From Dryomyza anilis (taxonomy: Eukaryota > Arthropoda > Insecta > Diptera > Dryomyzidae): a DNA stretch of 64,000 bases. The stretch spans positions 72,794,367 through 72,858,366 of the forward strand of contig OX638133.1 in NCBI GenBank assembly GCA_951804985.1, in the 5' to 3' direction. The position numbers were made by a program, and so were the translations under genes. The first letter of the stretch is position 1. Each line of letters opens with the position of its first letter. Shown one piece after another: positions 34,146-46,283 of this stretch. The notes below the pieces were generated by a model. The model saw only the letters and a list, made by a program, of their open reading frames with translations. It made no database searches and was not told where the DNA came from.

Positions 34146-36060
34146 TTTAAGTGTCGAGTTATATCATTTTGAAAATATAGGCTGTATTGGAGGTGCCACG
34201 CCCCTTTTATCAACACGCCCATATATATTTATTTTGTTATTTAGATTTTTTTTGTTATTTTAGTATTTAAACATTTTGTTCTTTTTTATAATTTGAAATT
34301 TTGAAAAATATTTTTTTGATCTGTTCTTTTAAAGTTTAATAGTTTTCTTATTTTCTGACCAAATTAGATATAAACATTTAGGTGTACCTAATAAATTACA
34401 TTTAGTACCATTAATATATAAGCGTATAAAATAAGCATTTAAAAACAACAACAAGAAAACTTTTTGGTTAGTTTTACCTTGGCAGCGACTTATCGTGCCC
34501 TATGCGCAAAGTAGTGCAAACTCTTAAAAAAAAAAAAAAAAAATACCACAATAATAAATTATAGAATTAAAATGTCTACCCAACGACATCAGCTGCCCAC
34601 TAAGAGCTGCTATTTGCGGGTGTGTCGCGTCAGTAATTGTGGCTAACTTTAATAGTTGCTGTGGTCAACTGTCATTTGCAGTTACTGTGGTTGGCCTGAC
34701 TCTCTATGTTTGCGCAGTGTTCATTTTGTGGTAACTATATGGTGTTTAAACAATGATTCTTTATAAGTATTTCAAGCAGCATAGTTCAAAACAAACAAAA
34801 TAGAACAGGATAGAATAAACTAATAAAATAATATAAATATGAAATAGATTCTAATACAATGTTAGAAAAATAGGGTCTATTCCAAAATGATTTATGTTTG
34901 CGAATGTTTCATTTTATAGTAAAATGAAATTACAAACGAAAAAAATATATATTTTTTATATGTTTGCCTTCAAATAAATTTCTTGCAAAACATAAGTTTC
35001 TTACTCAACTTCTATATATCTTTCTATCTATTATTATAGCATTCTTATACAGGATTTATACATTTCCTATTAAGTCCCAATATATGTTTTATAAAACTCT
35101 TACAGATATTTTCAACAACTATTTTACAACACAAATCATGTCAAAAATCTTATGTAGATCCTACACAATTTTTACAGAATATAATTCACATAAATATGAA
35201 TAAAAATTAATATGTATATTTTTAAATTGACTAAAGTTTCACACAAATGACTCAGAAGCATAAAATGCACAATATTTTTTTATTATCAACCTTCTGTTAC
35301 AAATTTTCTTTTCACATACTTTCCGTCATGCAAAATCATAGTGCTGGAAATATCTGTAACTTGCTGATAAGCTGAGAAATACATTTGAGTATACTATGTG
35401 CTTGTGTTCATGTTTAACATATAAAAAACTTTGTTAAAAGATGAAAAAAAAAAATAAGTAGCTCAGTTATGGCTAGCTGCTCGGTCCATTGGGAAATCTC
35501 TATAAAAATCTTGCGAATTGTTTTATATTCGCCTTTTCACTGTTTCAACTGCGTTCAAATGAGACATAAATCTCACTTGGGCACTTAAAGAAATTTTTTA
35601 AATCAAATATAAAAAGTTGATATAGGATAATAGACAAAATCAACAGCGGAATCAGAAAAAAACTTGTAAGGAAAATGTATATATTTATTTTATTTAATAT
35701 GCTCTTTTACAATTCAAGTACATTCTGTTTAAATGGGAATCTTTCAAAGGCAATTAAAAAATCAATAACAGTACCAAAACTAATATAACGATATGGTTTT
35801 AGATGTTGCAATTACCGAAAAATATATCGTCACTGTCATATCAAAGGAGCGAATATGCATTTTTAAAATTTTTTGCTGATATGGAAATATATTTCGTCGC
35901 GCATTTTAAAGTTTATAAAATGATAAAAAAAGTATTTAAAACATCCCTCATTTTTTTGAAACTACAAATAGCTTATAAATAATATAATAACTGTACATTT
36001 TATAATAAAAAGTTTCTTTAGAAAAAAACTGTAATCGTTCAAATTTAAAATAGATATTTA
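34146..36060. other. Non-coding; small repeat remnant and unique patch
   Basis: 34190-34240 holds GGTGCCACGCCCCTTTTATC and CACGCCC, resembling the inner GC-rich words of module M, so it may be a fragment. 34480-34740 is unique, moderately GC-richer DNA (for example TTGCGGGTGTGTCGCGTCAG). The rest is AT-rich without recognisable features. Confidence 0.4.
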
Positions 36061-36440
36061 TTAGACATCTTCACAAATTTATTTGAAGTTATTTTTACAA
36101 AATATGCACTACTGCACGCATTTTGCAATGGCAGTCTACTGTATTATAGTGAAGTCTACTCTAGCTATTTCACTTCACTGCAGTATTTGTTTCACATTTT
36201 TGTTTTCAAAGCATTCAAAGTTTTAAAAGAAATATAAGTACTCAGTGTTATAAGCAGTATATTTCAGTATTTGAATTTTTATTGCACACCATTATAGACC
36301 TCTTCACTACAGCTATGTTTTGTTTTGACAGTACTTGGTGTTCTGTTATTGTGAGCAAAACATTCATTTGTCTTTCAAGCATAGAGTACGAGATAGTAAA
36401 TGTTTTGAAACAAAGTGAATGTCTTGAAGTATTTATGGTC
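36061..36440 (+). repeat. Dispersed repeat K, copy 1
   Basis: Blocks match the reverse complement of 40531-40375 and then of 39925-39700. Shared words are ATATGCACTACTGCAC, GTATTATAGTGAAGTC, CTTCACTKCAGTATTTG, TTCAGTATTTGAATKTTTAT and CATWGACCTCTTCACT. Further matches are TGTTTTGACAGTACTTGG, TTGTGAGCAA, TTTCAAGCATAGAGT and GTAAATGTTTTGAAAC. Copy 2 contains an extra internal stretch of about 450 bp. No clear coding frame survives in both copies. Confidence 0.75.
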
Positions 36441-36536
36441 CGACTGTCTGTTGTTTCAGCATCACGTATAAACAGCTGAACCGATTTGAATGAATTTTTT
36501 TTTGAGAATACCATGCTTCCGGAGGATTACATAGAC

Positions 36537-36801
36537 TATATCGTCGTTGTAGAACGAAAAGTCTCCAAAAACATTTTTATGAGAATCTTAAATTTCGAGT
36601 TTGTTAATTAATATTAAAAAAAGTAATTGATGCATATTTAAACTTGAAATATTAATTCATAGTTTTATATTTTCCTATCATGCGGTAAAAAAAATTGAGA
36701 TCATCGATTGAAAATTGACAGATATATCAAGTTTTTTGTAAAACAATATTTGGCATTTTAAAAATCTATTTGGTGACTTTTCGTTCTACAACGACGATAT
36801 A
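36537..36801. mobile_element. MITE with perfect 27-bp terminal inverted repeats (265 bp)
   Basis: The left end 36537-36563 (TATATCGTCGTTGTAGAACG, then AAAAGTC) is the exact reverse complement of the right end 36775-36801. If the outer TATA on each side is counted as a target-site duplication, the TIR is 23 bp and exact. Weaker inverted similarity extends inward (CCAAAAACATTTTTATG against CCAAATAGATTTTTAAAATG). No ORF is present. The right TIR word is seen once more at 37492, as part of a tandem duplication. Confidence 0.85.
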
Positions 36802-38185
36802 TGAGCGGGATTTACAACCTAAACTTTTAAAACGATAAAGGAAACAAAAAAGTGAATTAAAAAAAAAACAAAAACAAAAATAAAAGCAAAAAACGAAACC
36901 ACGAAACCACTAAAACAAATGAAATAGCAAAAAAATGAAAAACCACAAAACAATAGCAAAAATACAAAACGAAACAAAATCAAAAGCAAAACGAAACAAA
37001 ATCATAAGCAAAAACGAAAACGAAAAACAAAAACAAAAGCAAAAAAAATAAAAATAAAAAAATTAAAAACACAAAAGCAAAAATACAAAACGAAACAAAA
37101 TTAAAAGCAAAAATTATAAATTAAAAACGAAAACGCAAAAATAAAAACGCAAAACCAAAAGTTAAAACAAGGTTAATCTCAAAAAGAATCAAAAATAAAA
37201 ACATAAACCAAATCTAAAACGTAAAAAAGGAAAAAAATCAAATCAAAATCAAAATAATAGTAAAAACAAAATCAAAGCACACAAAAGGCTAAAACGTAAG
37301 TATAAACATAAAAATAAAAAAGCGATAAATACAAAAATAAAAAAACTAAATGAACCAAAACACGAAAACAATATAAAAAAAATAAAGAATAAAAACGCTG
37401 AAAATAAAATTTTATAAAATCCAAAATAACACAAAAATCGAGCCACATTTCAATTAAGAACAACATTCATTTTATTTGTTTTCGTTCTACAACGACGATA
37501 TATGAGCGGGATTTACAACCTAAACTTTTAAAACGATAAAGGAAACAAGAAAAGTGAATTACAAAAAAAACAAAAACAAAAATAAAAATAAAATCAAAAA
37601 ACGAAACCACAAAAAAAAAGAAATAGCAAAAAAATTAAAAAACACAAAAGAATAGCAAAAATACAAAACGAAACAAAATCAAAAGCTAAAACGAAAATGA
37701 AAAAAAATCAAAAGCAAAAACGAAAAACAAAAGCAAAAAAAAAAAAAAAATTAAAAACACAAAACAAAAGCTAAAATACAAAACAAAACAAAATCAAAAG
37801 CAAAAATTTTAAATTAAAAGCGAAAACGCAAAAACAAAAACGCAAAACCAAAAGTTAAAACAAAGTTAATCTCAAAAAGAATCAAAAATAAAAACAGAAA
37901 CTAAATCTAAAGCGTAAAAAAGGAAAAAAACAAAGTCAAAATCAAAATAATAGTAAAAACAAAATCACAGCACGAAAAAGGCTAAAACATAAGTATAAAA
38001 ATAAAACATAAAAATAAAAAAGAGATAAACACAAAAATAAAAAAATGAAATTAACGAAAACACGAAAATAATATAAAAAAGAACTAAAGAATAAAAACGC
38101 TGAAAATAAAATTTTATAAAATCAATAATAAAACAAAAATCGAGCCACATTTCAATTAAGAACAACATTAATTTTATTTTTTTTG
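36781..38185 (+). repeat. Tandem duplication of a 0.7-kb A-rich unit
   Basis: Unit 1 starts TCGTTCTACAACGACGATAT at 36781 and unit 2 with the same word at 37492, an offset of 711 bp. Near the ends, CAATTAAGAACAACATT recurs at an offset of 702 bp, so small indels distinguish the units. In between, the plus strand is built of AAAAC, AAAAGC and AAAACG words. Both units carry TGAGCGGGATTTACAACC, AGTTAATCTCAAAAAGAATC (first copy GGTTAATCTC) and AATCGAGCCACATTTCAATT. Minus-strand frames found in both units (37272-37466, 37965-38168) are low-complexity and Phe-rich. Confidence 0.85.
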
Positions 38186-39518
38186 TTTGTATAATACATT
38201 AAATATTTTTTTTCTAAAATTTTCTTCAGTACATATAGTAGAAAATATATTAAAAAACCCGTTGCGCAGCTCGGCTACAAAATACTAGCAATAAATATTT
38301 GAACTCATATTTTTGATCTCAAAATTTTTGTGTGTTATTGTATAATTTATACCAAACAAATGCGGCTGTGCATTTTTAATTGTTTTAAAATTAATTGAAA
38401 CTACTCAGAAAAAATATACGTGTCACGCTAAGCTGACATTTGATGCACTCAAAAATAGTACGACACCATTCAATTTAGCCATGTTGCCAACTAACATCAT
38501 ATAAATCACAAATATATTCTGACAAATTTAAATATGCAAAATAATACCCTCAAAATGTTTAGAGTCTTTTTTTTGTTTTGTGCTTTTTGATGATGTTTTC
38601 AGTTTGACTGATTATCTTTTTTTTCTACTTTTTTAATATAATTTTTTATCTATTTTTCTTGGGTGCTTTGATAATGCCTGAAGCTGTACAAATTTATATA
38701 TTTTATATTTTACATTTCGTTTTGTTGTTTTTTTTTTTTATTTTTATTTTTTATTTTATATATATATTTTTTTTGTTTTAGAATGTTACAGACTATAACT
38801 TACAGTTATCATAGTTGAAGAATAAAATAATGAAATACTATGTCAAACAGTTGTATGTCATCTATCAAAACAGTCAACACTCATATATAAAGTTACACAT
38901 GTTCACATACATATCTATGTATTATGCGTGTATGTGTTAATATTTTACATGCACACAACACACAGAAAAACGTGTCAGAAAGACAGACATTCAGACAGAC
39001 TGTGACATAGACAGTCTCATATTTATTTAAAACCTTTCAAACTTTCACCTGTTTTCATGTGTAGTTGGATTGGTTTTGCTTGAATGTATCTAGTGTTTTA
39101 CTGTATCAATGTGTGTGTTTATCTATGTGTGTTTATATCTCTGTGAGTATGTGTTTTAATATGTGTGAAGCAGACAACTTATCTGTCTGATTCTCTGATA
39201 TTTGTATTATTTAGAGTATACTTGTTTTAAAAATTCATTCATAATAAAATACTGCTTTTTTTTTTAAAAATTAATGTCATCCCATATTAAAATAAAACTA
39301 ACCAAGTAACCATTTTTTAACATTTCTGTTTTGCTTGTAAAACTAATATTTTTGAGATGGAAATACCGGGATTCACAAATATTAAGAAAATAAAATTTGT
39401 GTAGTGATAAAGAAAATAACAGTGAAAATATACGAAATATAAGGTTACTGTTAGGCTTTGACTTTTGCGCATTTTGGCTTTTTTTCGCTACTTGACATAA
39501 TTCTCTATACATATATAG
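38186..39518. other. Non-coding DNA
   Basis: AT-rich with T-runs near 38720-38770. GTGTATGTGT-type sequence at 38920-39160 may be a decayed (GT)n/(TATG)n microsatellite. An 82-codon minus-strand frame (39264-39512) ends next to the foldback element and is unsupported. Confidence 0.45.
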
Positions 39519-41430
39519 AGTGTTTGGTTCATCGATTTCAATAATTCAGGGAGTCAGTCTATGACTCAAAAAGTAAGAAAATATAAAATACAAAAAATGT
39601 AAAATTTGTTCAGAGTTTAAGATACAGGGTGTTCAAGAAATGCATATTACTGACATAACCAAGTCAAGGAAGCTGCTTATACATTAGACATCTGCACAAG
39701 GCCATTTGAAACCAACTTCAAGACATTCACTTCGTTTCAAAACATTTACTGTCGTCAACTCTATGCTTGAAAATCAAATGATGTCTTGCTCACAACAACA
39801 AAGATCCAAGTACTGTCAAAACAAAACATAAGCAAAACAAAACTGAAGTGAAGAGGTCTATGATGATTTGCAATAAACATTCAAATACTGAAATGAACTG
39901 CTTATGACACCGAGTACTTAGTGCATTTTTCATTTTTTCTTTATCATTCTTACTAGAGTAAGGAATAGAGTAGGAATTTTCATTAATATTGAATTATAGA
40001 AAAAAACAAAGGTATAAAAAAATAACATAATATTTTATATTAAGTTTTTTATTTATGGAAAAACATTTCATTATTTAAATAGATTTTTTTTTTTTTGGAT
40101 ATATTGCTTTTCGACCAAAGAGTTGTTTTTCTCGTACAATTTTTTTTTTAACAATTTTTTTTTTTTTAAATATTGTTTGTTGTATTTTTTATTAACACTA
40201 AATACCAATAACAACATGACTGCCGTCGAACGAGCGTCAGATTTGTTGTTGTTTTCAATGTTCGTCTTCTCACTCGTTACTCGTTGCGCTCACTCGCTGC
40301 ACCTACTGTATTCGTCGCATGTTCAGCGACAGTGTTGTCTTTTGTTGTGTTTTTCAAAACATTGAATGTTTGGAATGGCTTGATGTTTTGATAGTGCTTG
40401 ACACCAATGAAACAAATACTGAAGTGAAGTGAAGTCGCTCAAAGAGACTTCACTATAATACTGTCGATTGTCATTTGTGAAATGAATTCAAAACTGTAGA
40501 GTGCAGTAGTGCATATTTGTCTATTATACATTATACATTACAATCTGTAGATAAATGTAAATACAGTTTTTACTCATATTTTAGATAATCAAATTACTTT
40601 TCCAATGGTATGTCACATATTTGAACCCGTTTTTAAAATGTACGTAAAGTTCAAACTTCCAAAAATAATAATACAAATTTTGACTTTGTTATTGATTTTC
40701 TCAAAATTTCTCTACGATTCACCCCATTTTTTGATAGGCCAGTTTATTTCCAGTATTTTTTTACCAATCACAACCTGGTGGATATGCAGAAGAAATAATT
40801 AAACAGTGGCAGTGTCTTGTGATAGTTGAAATTAAAAATAATCAAAATAATCGATAAATAATTTTAAACATTTATTAAAATTATAATAGTCATCATATTA
40901 ATCATATAACATAATTTTTAATGATATTTCCAAATATAATGATTTTTTTAATTTCAATCACCAATACACAAGACCTGCGACTTTTTAATTATTTCTGTAG
41001 CATTTCTTATCAGGTTAAAATCTTTGTGATTAATAATAGAATACTGGGAATGTACTTGTTAATGATTCTAAATTTTTAAAAATGGGGTTATACGTAAAGA
41101 AAGTTTGAGAAAACCAAAGACAAAGTCAAAATTTGATTTTTTTTTTTGGAAATTTAAATTTTAAGTACATTTTAAAAATGAATAAATCATGGTGTTCAAG
41201 GTTTTGATGTACCATTGGAAAGGTAATTTAATTGTATACAAAATAATTACAAATTTATATTTATTTATCTACTGATTTTAGTATATAACCGATTTTCTTG
41301 ATTAGGTTATGTCAGTAATATGCATTCTTTAAATACCCTGTATCTTAAACTGGGTGTTTATGTACATTTTTATTTTCTTATTTTTTTGAGTCATAACCCC
41401 CGAATTTTTGACATCGCTGAACCAAGCACC
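39519..41430. mobile_element. Foldback element F, left arm interrupted by repeat K
   Basis: The outer arms 39519-39663 and 41291-41430 are inverted copies. Shared words include GGTTCATCGATTTC against GGTTCAGCGATGTC, TATGACTCAAAAA, TTTAAGATACAGGGT, and AATGCATATTACTGACATAA with CC following. The inner arms are also inverted copies: 40536-40780 against about 41000-41250 (CTGTAGATAAAT, TTTCCAATGGTA, TTTTTAAAATGTAC). The left arm is thus split at about 39688-40530 by a copy of repeat K flanked by TTATACATTA on both sides. Without the insertion the element would be about 1.07 kb and nearly palindromic. No transposase frame is visible. Confidence 0.75.
39688..40531 (-). mobile_element. Repeat K, copy 2, inserted in the left arm of element F
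   Basis: The segment is bounded by TTATACATTA (about 39678-39687, and again just right of 40531). Its outer words are TAGACATCTGCACAAGG on the left and, inverted, TAGACAAATATGCAC on the right, so the ends are weakly inverted (TAGACA...TGCAC). Reverse-complemented, it matches copy 1 at 36061-36440 in two blocks. The middle, 39925-40375, has no counterpart in copy 1 and includes GC-richer ACTCGTTGCGCTCACTCGCT. An 80-codon plus-strand frame (40123-40365) lies there and is unrecognised. Confidence 0.65.
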
Positions 41431-43430
41431 TTCATAATAATTTAAATTCCAGTATCAAAAATATTTTTTCTATGATAAAAAGCATAATACCTAAATATCA
41501 TCGTTTGAAAATGTAAAACTAACCAAATACCTATTTTCCAAAATAATTTTTTATGTTTATTGATTAAATATATAAAAAAGTACTTATTCAATTTAAATTG
41601 TTATTATACCATTCCAAAACCTTATCTTTTCTGATTATCTGATACAAATTTAGACCTTATCGATTGGGAATTGAGAGAGTACAAATGTTTTTTATTTACC
41701 AATGTGCAAAATGTAATGAATTTTAGTGCTATAACTATGATATTTCTTTTTGTAAAGTCAAGTTCCAAATATTGAGCATTACTATATTAATCTACATTAC
41801 AAATTATTTGAATATTTTATAAGTGCAAATGTTTCGGAAAGTTGACGTTTTGCATCTGCCCAAGATATTGATTTAAAATATATGAATCGTCGAATTATCC
41901 AAACTATTTAATGAAATTTTATAAACTTTTGCATTTGTTCTATTTTTAATGGAAATAAATGAATCTACAATGGTGAGATTTATTTGGATTCTTTGATTAA
42001 GAGTGTGTGTGAATTCGACTAAATTGCCGACTAAACTAAATTTTGTCGGCACTGCAGTGTTGACTTTTCAATATAGCACCTTTTTGAGCAAACTAAAAAG
42101 AACTAAATTGAATAACATCCAAAAAACTTAAGCAATTACCGGTTACTGAATTAAGAGCAAAAGAAAAGACGTTCAATTTAGTTTAATCAGTAATTTAGTA
42201 CACTCTAAATACCAAATAATCAACTGTACAAATATTTTTTTGTCATGCATAATTACAAAAGAGTAATTCGAATACATATAGACAAGGTCTGACATATTAT
42301 TCTATATTTTAACGAAAATAAGTCAGTTTCTTAAAATAAATTAAATTAAATAAAATAATACAATTAGAAAATTGGACATATTCTCAAAATTGTTATATTC
42401 AAAGTTGATACAGATTACATCTGATATTTAGGACTGATATTTAGGTTTTATTAGATGATATTTAGGACAATAAAATGTCAGAAATAGATATTGTTGTCTC
42501 CATTATGTAAAGAATTAAACGAAGTATTTATTTCATTGTACAGCATTTATTTCTAAATCGGTTTATGAGATAGTCAAACTATTAATCTGCTTCGTATTGG
42601 AATGACATAAACAGTAGCGTCTCCTCTGTAATTTGTGTGCATTAAATATAAGTTAAAAAAAAAATAAATCCTTAACTAATTTTTCATTAAATGAAAAACT
42701 CATTTTTAAATTACATTACTTCTAACTGTCGTCTGCAGCCATAAAAACAGTCACCGACGCCGCTTCTTCCTATCTTAATGCTTCAACAGCTATTTAAGTC
42801 TCGTGCAGCAAAAAGAAAAAAAAAAATGAAAAAAATTATCTAAAATGCGTTGATCAACAATATCCTGCTGCAGGATATGTGGAACCTAAGCAATTGCTAC
42901 CGGTAGTACTGATGGTGTTCATGATGTAGGTGATGCTCTTGTTCTTGTTGTTCTGCGTATTCAGTGCATGTGCGAAGCATACATAAATATTTAATAGATG
43001 TCTGTGTGTGCGTGCGTGTATCTGTGCGAGTTTGTAAATGTTTTAGAGGCATTTTCCTAAATTGATGTCGATGTTGCAGGCATCTACTTAAACACCTCCG
43101 GCGCATTTTTGGGGTGCGGCTTCGCGCTACGCGGTTTTCTTTTAGATTGAGTGGATTTTTTTTGTTTGCTTTCATATGTGGTTTTTTCTCTCTGGCTTTG
43201 GCACAGGTTGTGTCTTGCGGTGTTGTTTTATATTTTTATTAATGTTCGGGATTTTTTTTTCAACTGCCATGATAACAACTTGTAACTCAATTTGGGCGTC
43301 TGTATAGTAGGTGTGTAGATTGTTTTTATGCGTATGCTTTTTGTTTGTTCTTACTGAGATTTTGATGGCATTTACTGTGTTTGTAATGAAGTCTTTTTTA
43401 AAGGGAGTTTAAAGGGAAAATCTAAATTCT
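41431..43430. other. Non-coding; unique island at 42720-43430
   Basis: The first 1.3 kb is AT-rich and featureless. 42720-43430 is less AT-rich, with a 9-bp-arm palindrome ATATCCTGCTGCAGGATAT at 42860-42878 and a GTGCGTGCGTGTATCTGTG run near 43006. A 92-codon minus-strand frame (42897-43175), rich in His, Gln and Arg, lies there. It has no homology I recognise and could equally be transcribed non-coding or regulatory DNA. Confidence 0.45.
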
Positions 43431-43779
43431 TAAGATTTCAAACTACAGTTTAAAAAAAAATAATATAGAACGATAAATTCTTTTTCTATACTTTTTATGA
43501 ATTTTTTTTTTTAATTACTTAAATTTTAATTGCATGCACACATTTAAGTAATTTTAAAATTTATTTTTTAAAAAATTGTTAAAAAAGATTTATTAATATT
43601 TTTAAGTGTTATAAGGAATTTTGCTTTGTAGAGTTTGTAGAGCTTTTTATAAGAGTTTCAATAAAGCCTCTCTAAAACCGTTATATGCAGCATTTAATAA
43701 GTTTTTTACAAAACTTTTTTGATTTTTCATAATGCTATTTATAAGACTATTTTCTTGATATAATTCATTTTTTAAAGCT

Positions 43780-44260
43780 TTTTTAAAGTTTGTAAGAAAA
43801 GCCTTCTAAAACTTTTTTTAAGCTTTATGAAGCCTTTTTTAAGCTTACGAAAAGCTTTTTTTAAGCTTTCGAAAAGCTTTTTTAAGCTTCATAAAAAGCT
43901 TTTTAAGCTTTATAAAAAGCTTTTTTAACTTTATAAAAAGCTTTTTAAAGCTTTATAAAAAGCTTTTCAAAGCTTTATAAAAATTTTTATAAAGCATTTT
44001 AAAACTTTATAAAAAGCTTTATAAAAAAATTGTAAAGCTTTTTAAAGCTTTATAAAAAGCTTTGAAAAGCTTTTTAAAGCTTCATACAAAATTTAAGCTC
44101 TAATCATTTTTTAAGCTTTATAAAAAACTTTATAAAAATATTTAAGCTATAGAAAAAGCTTTATAAGCTATATAAATGGCTTTTAAAAGATTTTTAAAAT
44201 TTCACTGTTATTAAGCCTTTTAAAGCTTAATAAAAATCTATTTGTGAAGCTATTAATAAT
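43780..44260. repeat. AAGCTT-rich degenerate repeat
   Basis: AAGCTT (or AAAGCTTT) followed by ATAAAAAGCTTTTT recurs more than 20 times over about 480 bp at steps of about 15-25 bp, with frequent one-base slips. Because AAAGCTTT and AAAAAGCTTTTT are palindromic, the block can form many overlapping hairpins. The flanks (43600-43780 and 44260-44330) hold weaker AAAGCMTT echoes. No gene. Confidence 0.75.
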
Positions 44261-44330
44261 GCTTTTTATAAATCTTGTTATAATGCATTTAATAATGAAT
44301 TTAAAAGGATTTTTATATAAAATTGTTTTA

Positions 44331-46105
44331 TGAATGCATTAAAAAAAATGAAATCGTTTCACAATAAATATTTTTGTACAAAGCTTTTAAAAGATGATAT
44401 GCACAAAAACTGTCAACTGCGTAATTTAGAACTATTTATTGTTAATAAATTTTTTGTTTACATAATTTGTAATGCTTTTTATTATGTATATATCACATCC
44501 ATCTGGAAACATTAAAAAACTAAATTGGAAATAAATTAAAATTATGTTTAGGCTGAAATTAGGGAAATTTACGAAATGTTACTAATTGAATCTCAAAAAT
44601 GTTTTTTTTTAAATAAATTAAATAAATCTAAAACCAGAGGCTATTTTAGAAAACATTAATAGAACTAAACCAGCAAACATTCCCACATCCGTTCAATGGC
44701 TCCGTTTTCCTTTTGTTTGTCCATTTGTGCTAAACTTTGCTCATAAAGAAGGCAAAAAGCTTTGCTGTACTTAATTCTTACATTTCATTACATACTTAAT
44801 CACTGACCACACACTGGGCTGCTGCCATAGCATATACTATATACCTAGATATATCAGATATATATGTACAATATGCATTTCAATGTATGACTTCCGCAAC
44901 GACGTAACGTTTTTCTTTTGTTTTCCGCCACGGAAATGGCAAAAGGACCAAGGAAAAAGAATGAAGCCGAAACAGCAAATACTTGGCGCAACTTTTAACG
45001 CGGCAAAGACCAGCAAACTCATCTCATTCATCTAACTGCTTTGCCATCGAAATAAAATAACCACAATTTACTAGAGTTCGGCACGCAAGGGCGTTATTTC
45101 GTCCAGAATTTATGCTAAACTCACCAAAAACTATACAACATAAATACTTGGGCAGCAGTTAATGAAAGTTTTTCGTTTCTTTTTTTCGGTCTTGGTCATT
45201 TTAGCCACATAACACATTGTAGCCTGTACTTATATGAGGCTTATTACATACTCCATTCAACTGGTTTAGTTTTGCTACTGTTTTGTACCATGTTGTTCTG
45301 ATTGCTGAGGTTAATAGTCTCGAACTGCTTTCAGCTTCCGCCCGTAAATATTTTCACTTGTAGCCTTTTTCGTTTATTTTTCAATTTACATTAACCACCC
45401 ATGAGATATACTTTTTCTTCTTGGTTTTTGGGTTGACTTTTGTTTTGTCTACTGGTTATTTTTATCAATTTTTGTGCCACAACCATTACAAAGTAAGCCA
45501 CTAACTTTAGCTAAGCTTCGTAGTTGGAGTTGGAGTTCCGCGCTGTTTTCTATAAATATTTATGAACTATTTAAAGCGAATAATTGTTGCTTCACATGAT
45601 GAGGGCGTTGAAAGCAGAATTAATGCTAAAAGGAAACTCCGTAAATTGGCTGAAAATGTTTGCCGTTGGCTTTTATTGGGTGGCAAAGTGGCATGGAATT
45701 TATGTATATGGGATAATGATAAAAAATGTATCTTGAATATGTGTAATAATAAATAATAATAATAATAATAATAATAGTAAAAATAGTAAAAATTATTTAA
45801 GAAACCTTAAAACTTTAATACAAAAATGAATTTATTTTAGAATTTCTTATAAACTTAAATATTTAAAGATTTAGATTTTAAATTTGTATTTAAAGTAGCA
45901 AGGAAAGCATGTGCAAGAAATCAAATTTAGCCGGCCCAAAGTATGAATATAATTTGAGCAACGTAATAAGAAAAAAGTGCTGACTCCAAATAAAAAAGGA
46001 AAAACGATGATTCCGAACACTTTAATGTAACTCGGGTGAAAAATTTGTATTGTTTGTTTAATTTGAATTCAAATAAAATGTCTTAAAAATTCATAAAAAA
46101 TGTAG
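44331..46105. other. Non-coding; unique islands and a small (AAT)n
   Basis: 44640-45560 is moderately GC-richer unique sequence without a recognisable exon. Short frames (44837-45031 minus, 45562-45756 plus) are unsupported. An (AAT)n run of about 8 units lies at 45752-45775. Confidence 0.45.
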
Positions 46106-46283
46106 GGGAATCTAGAGTAAAATGGAACACGTTTTGATTTTCCTCCAAAAACGTATATTTAAAATTTTTTATATTCTGTTGAGAAATCTATTCCACTGAA
46201 CTAGTCCACGATCTAACTTTTTGCATTACGATAATACCATAAAAATGCCTATTAATTGAGTTTTGACTTGTTAAAAAGTACTT

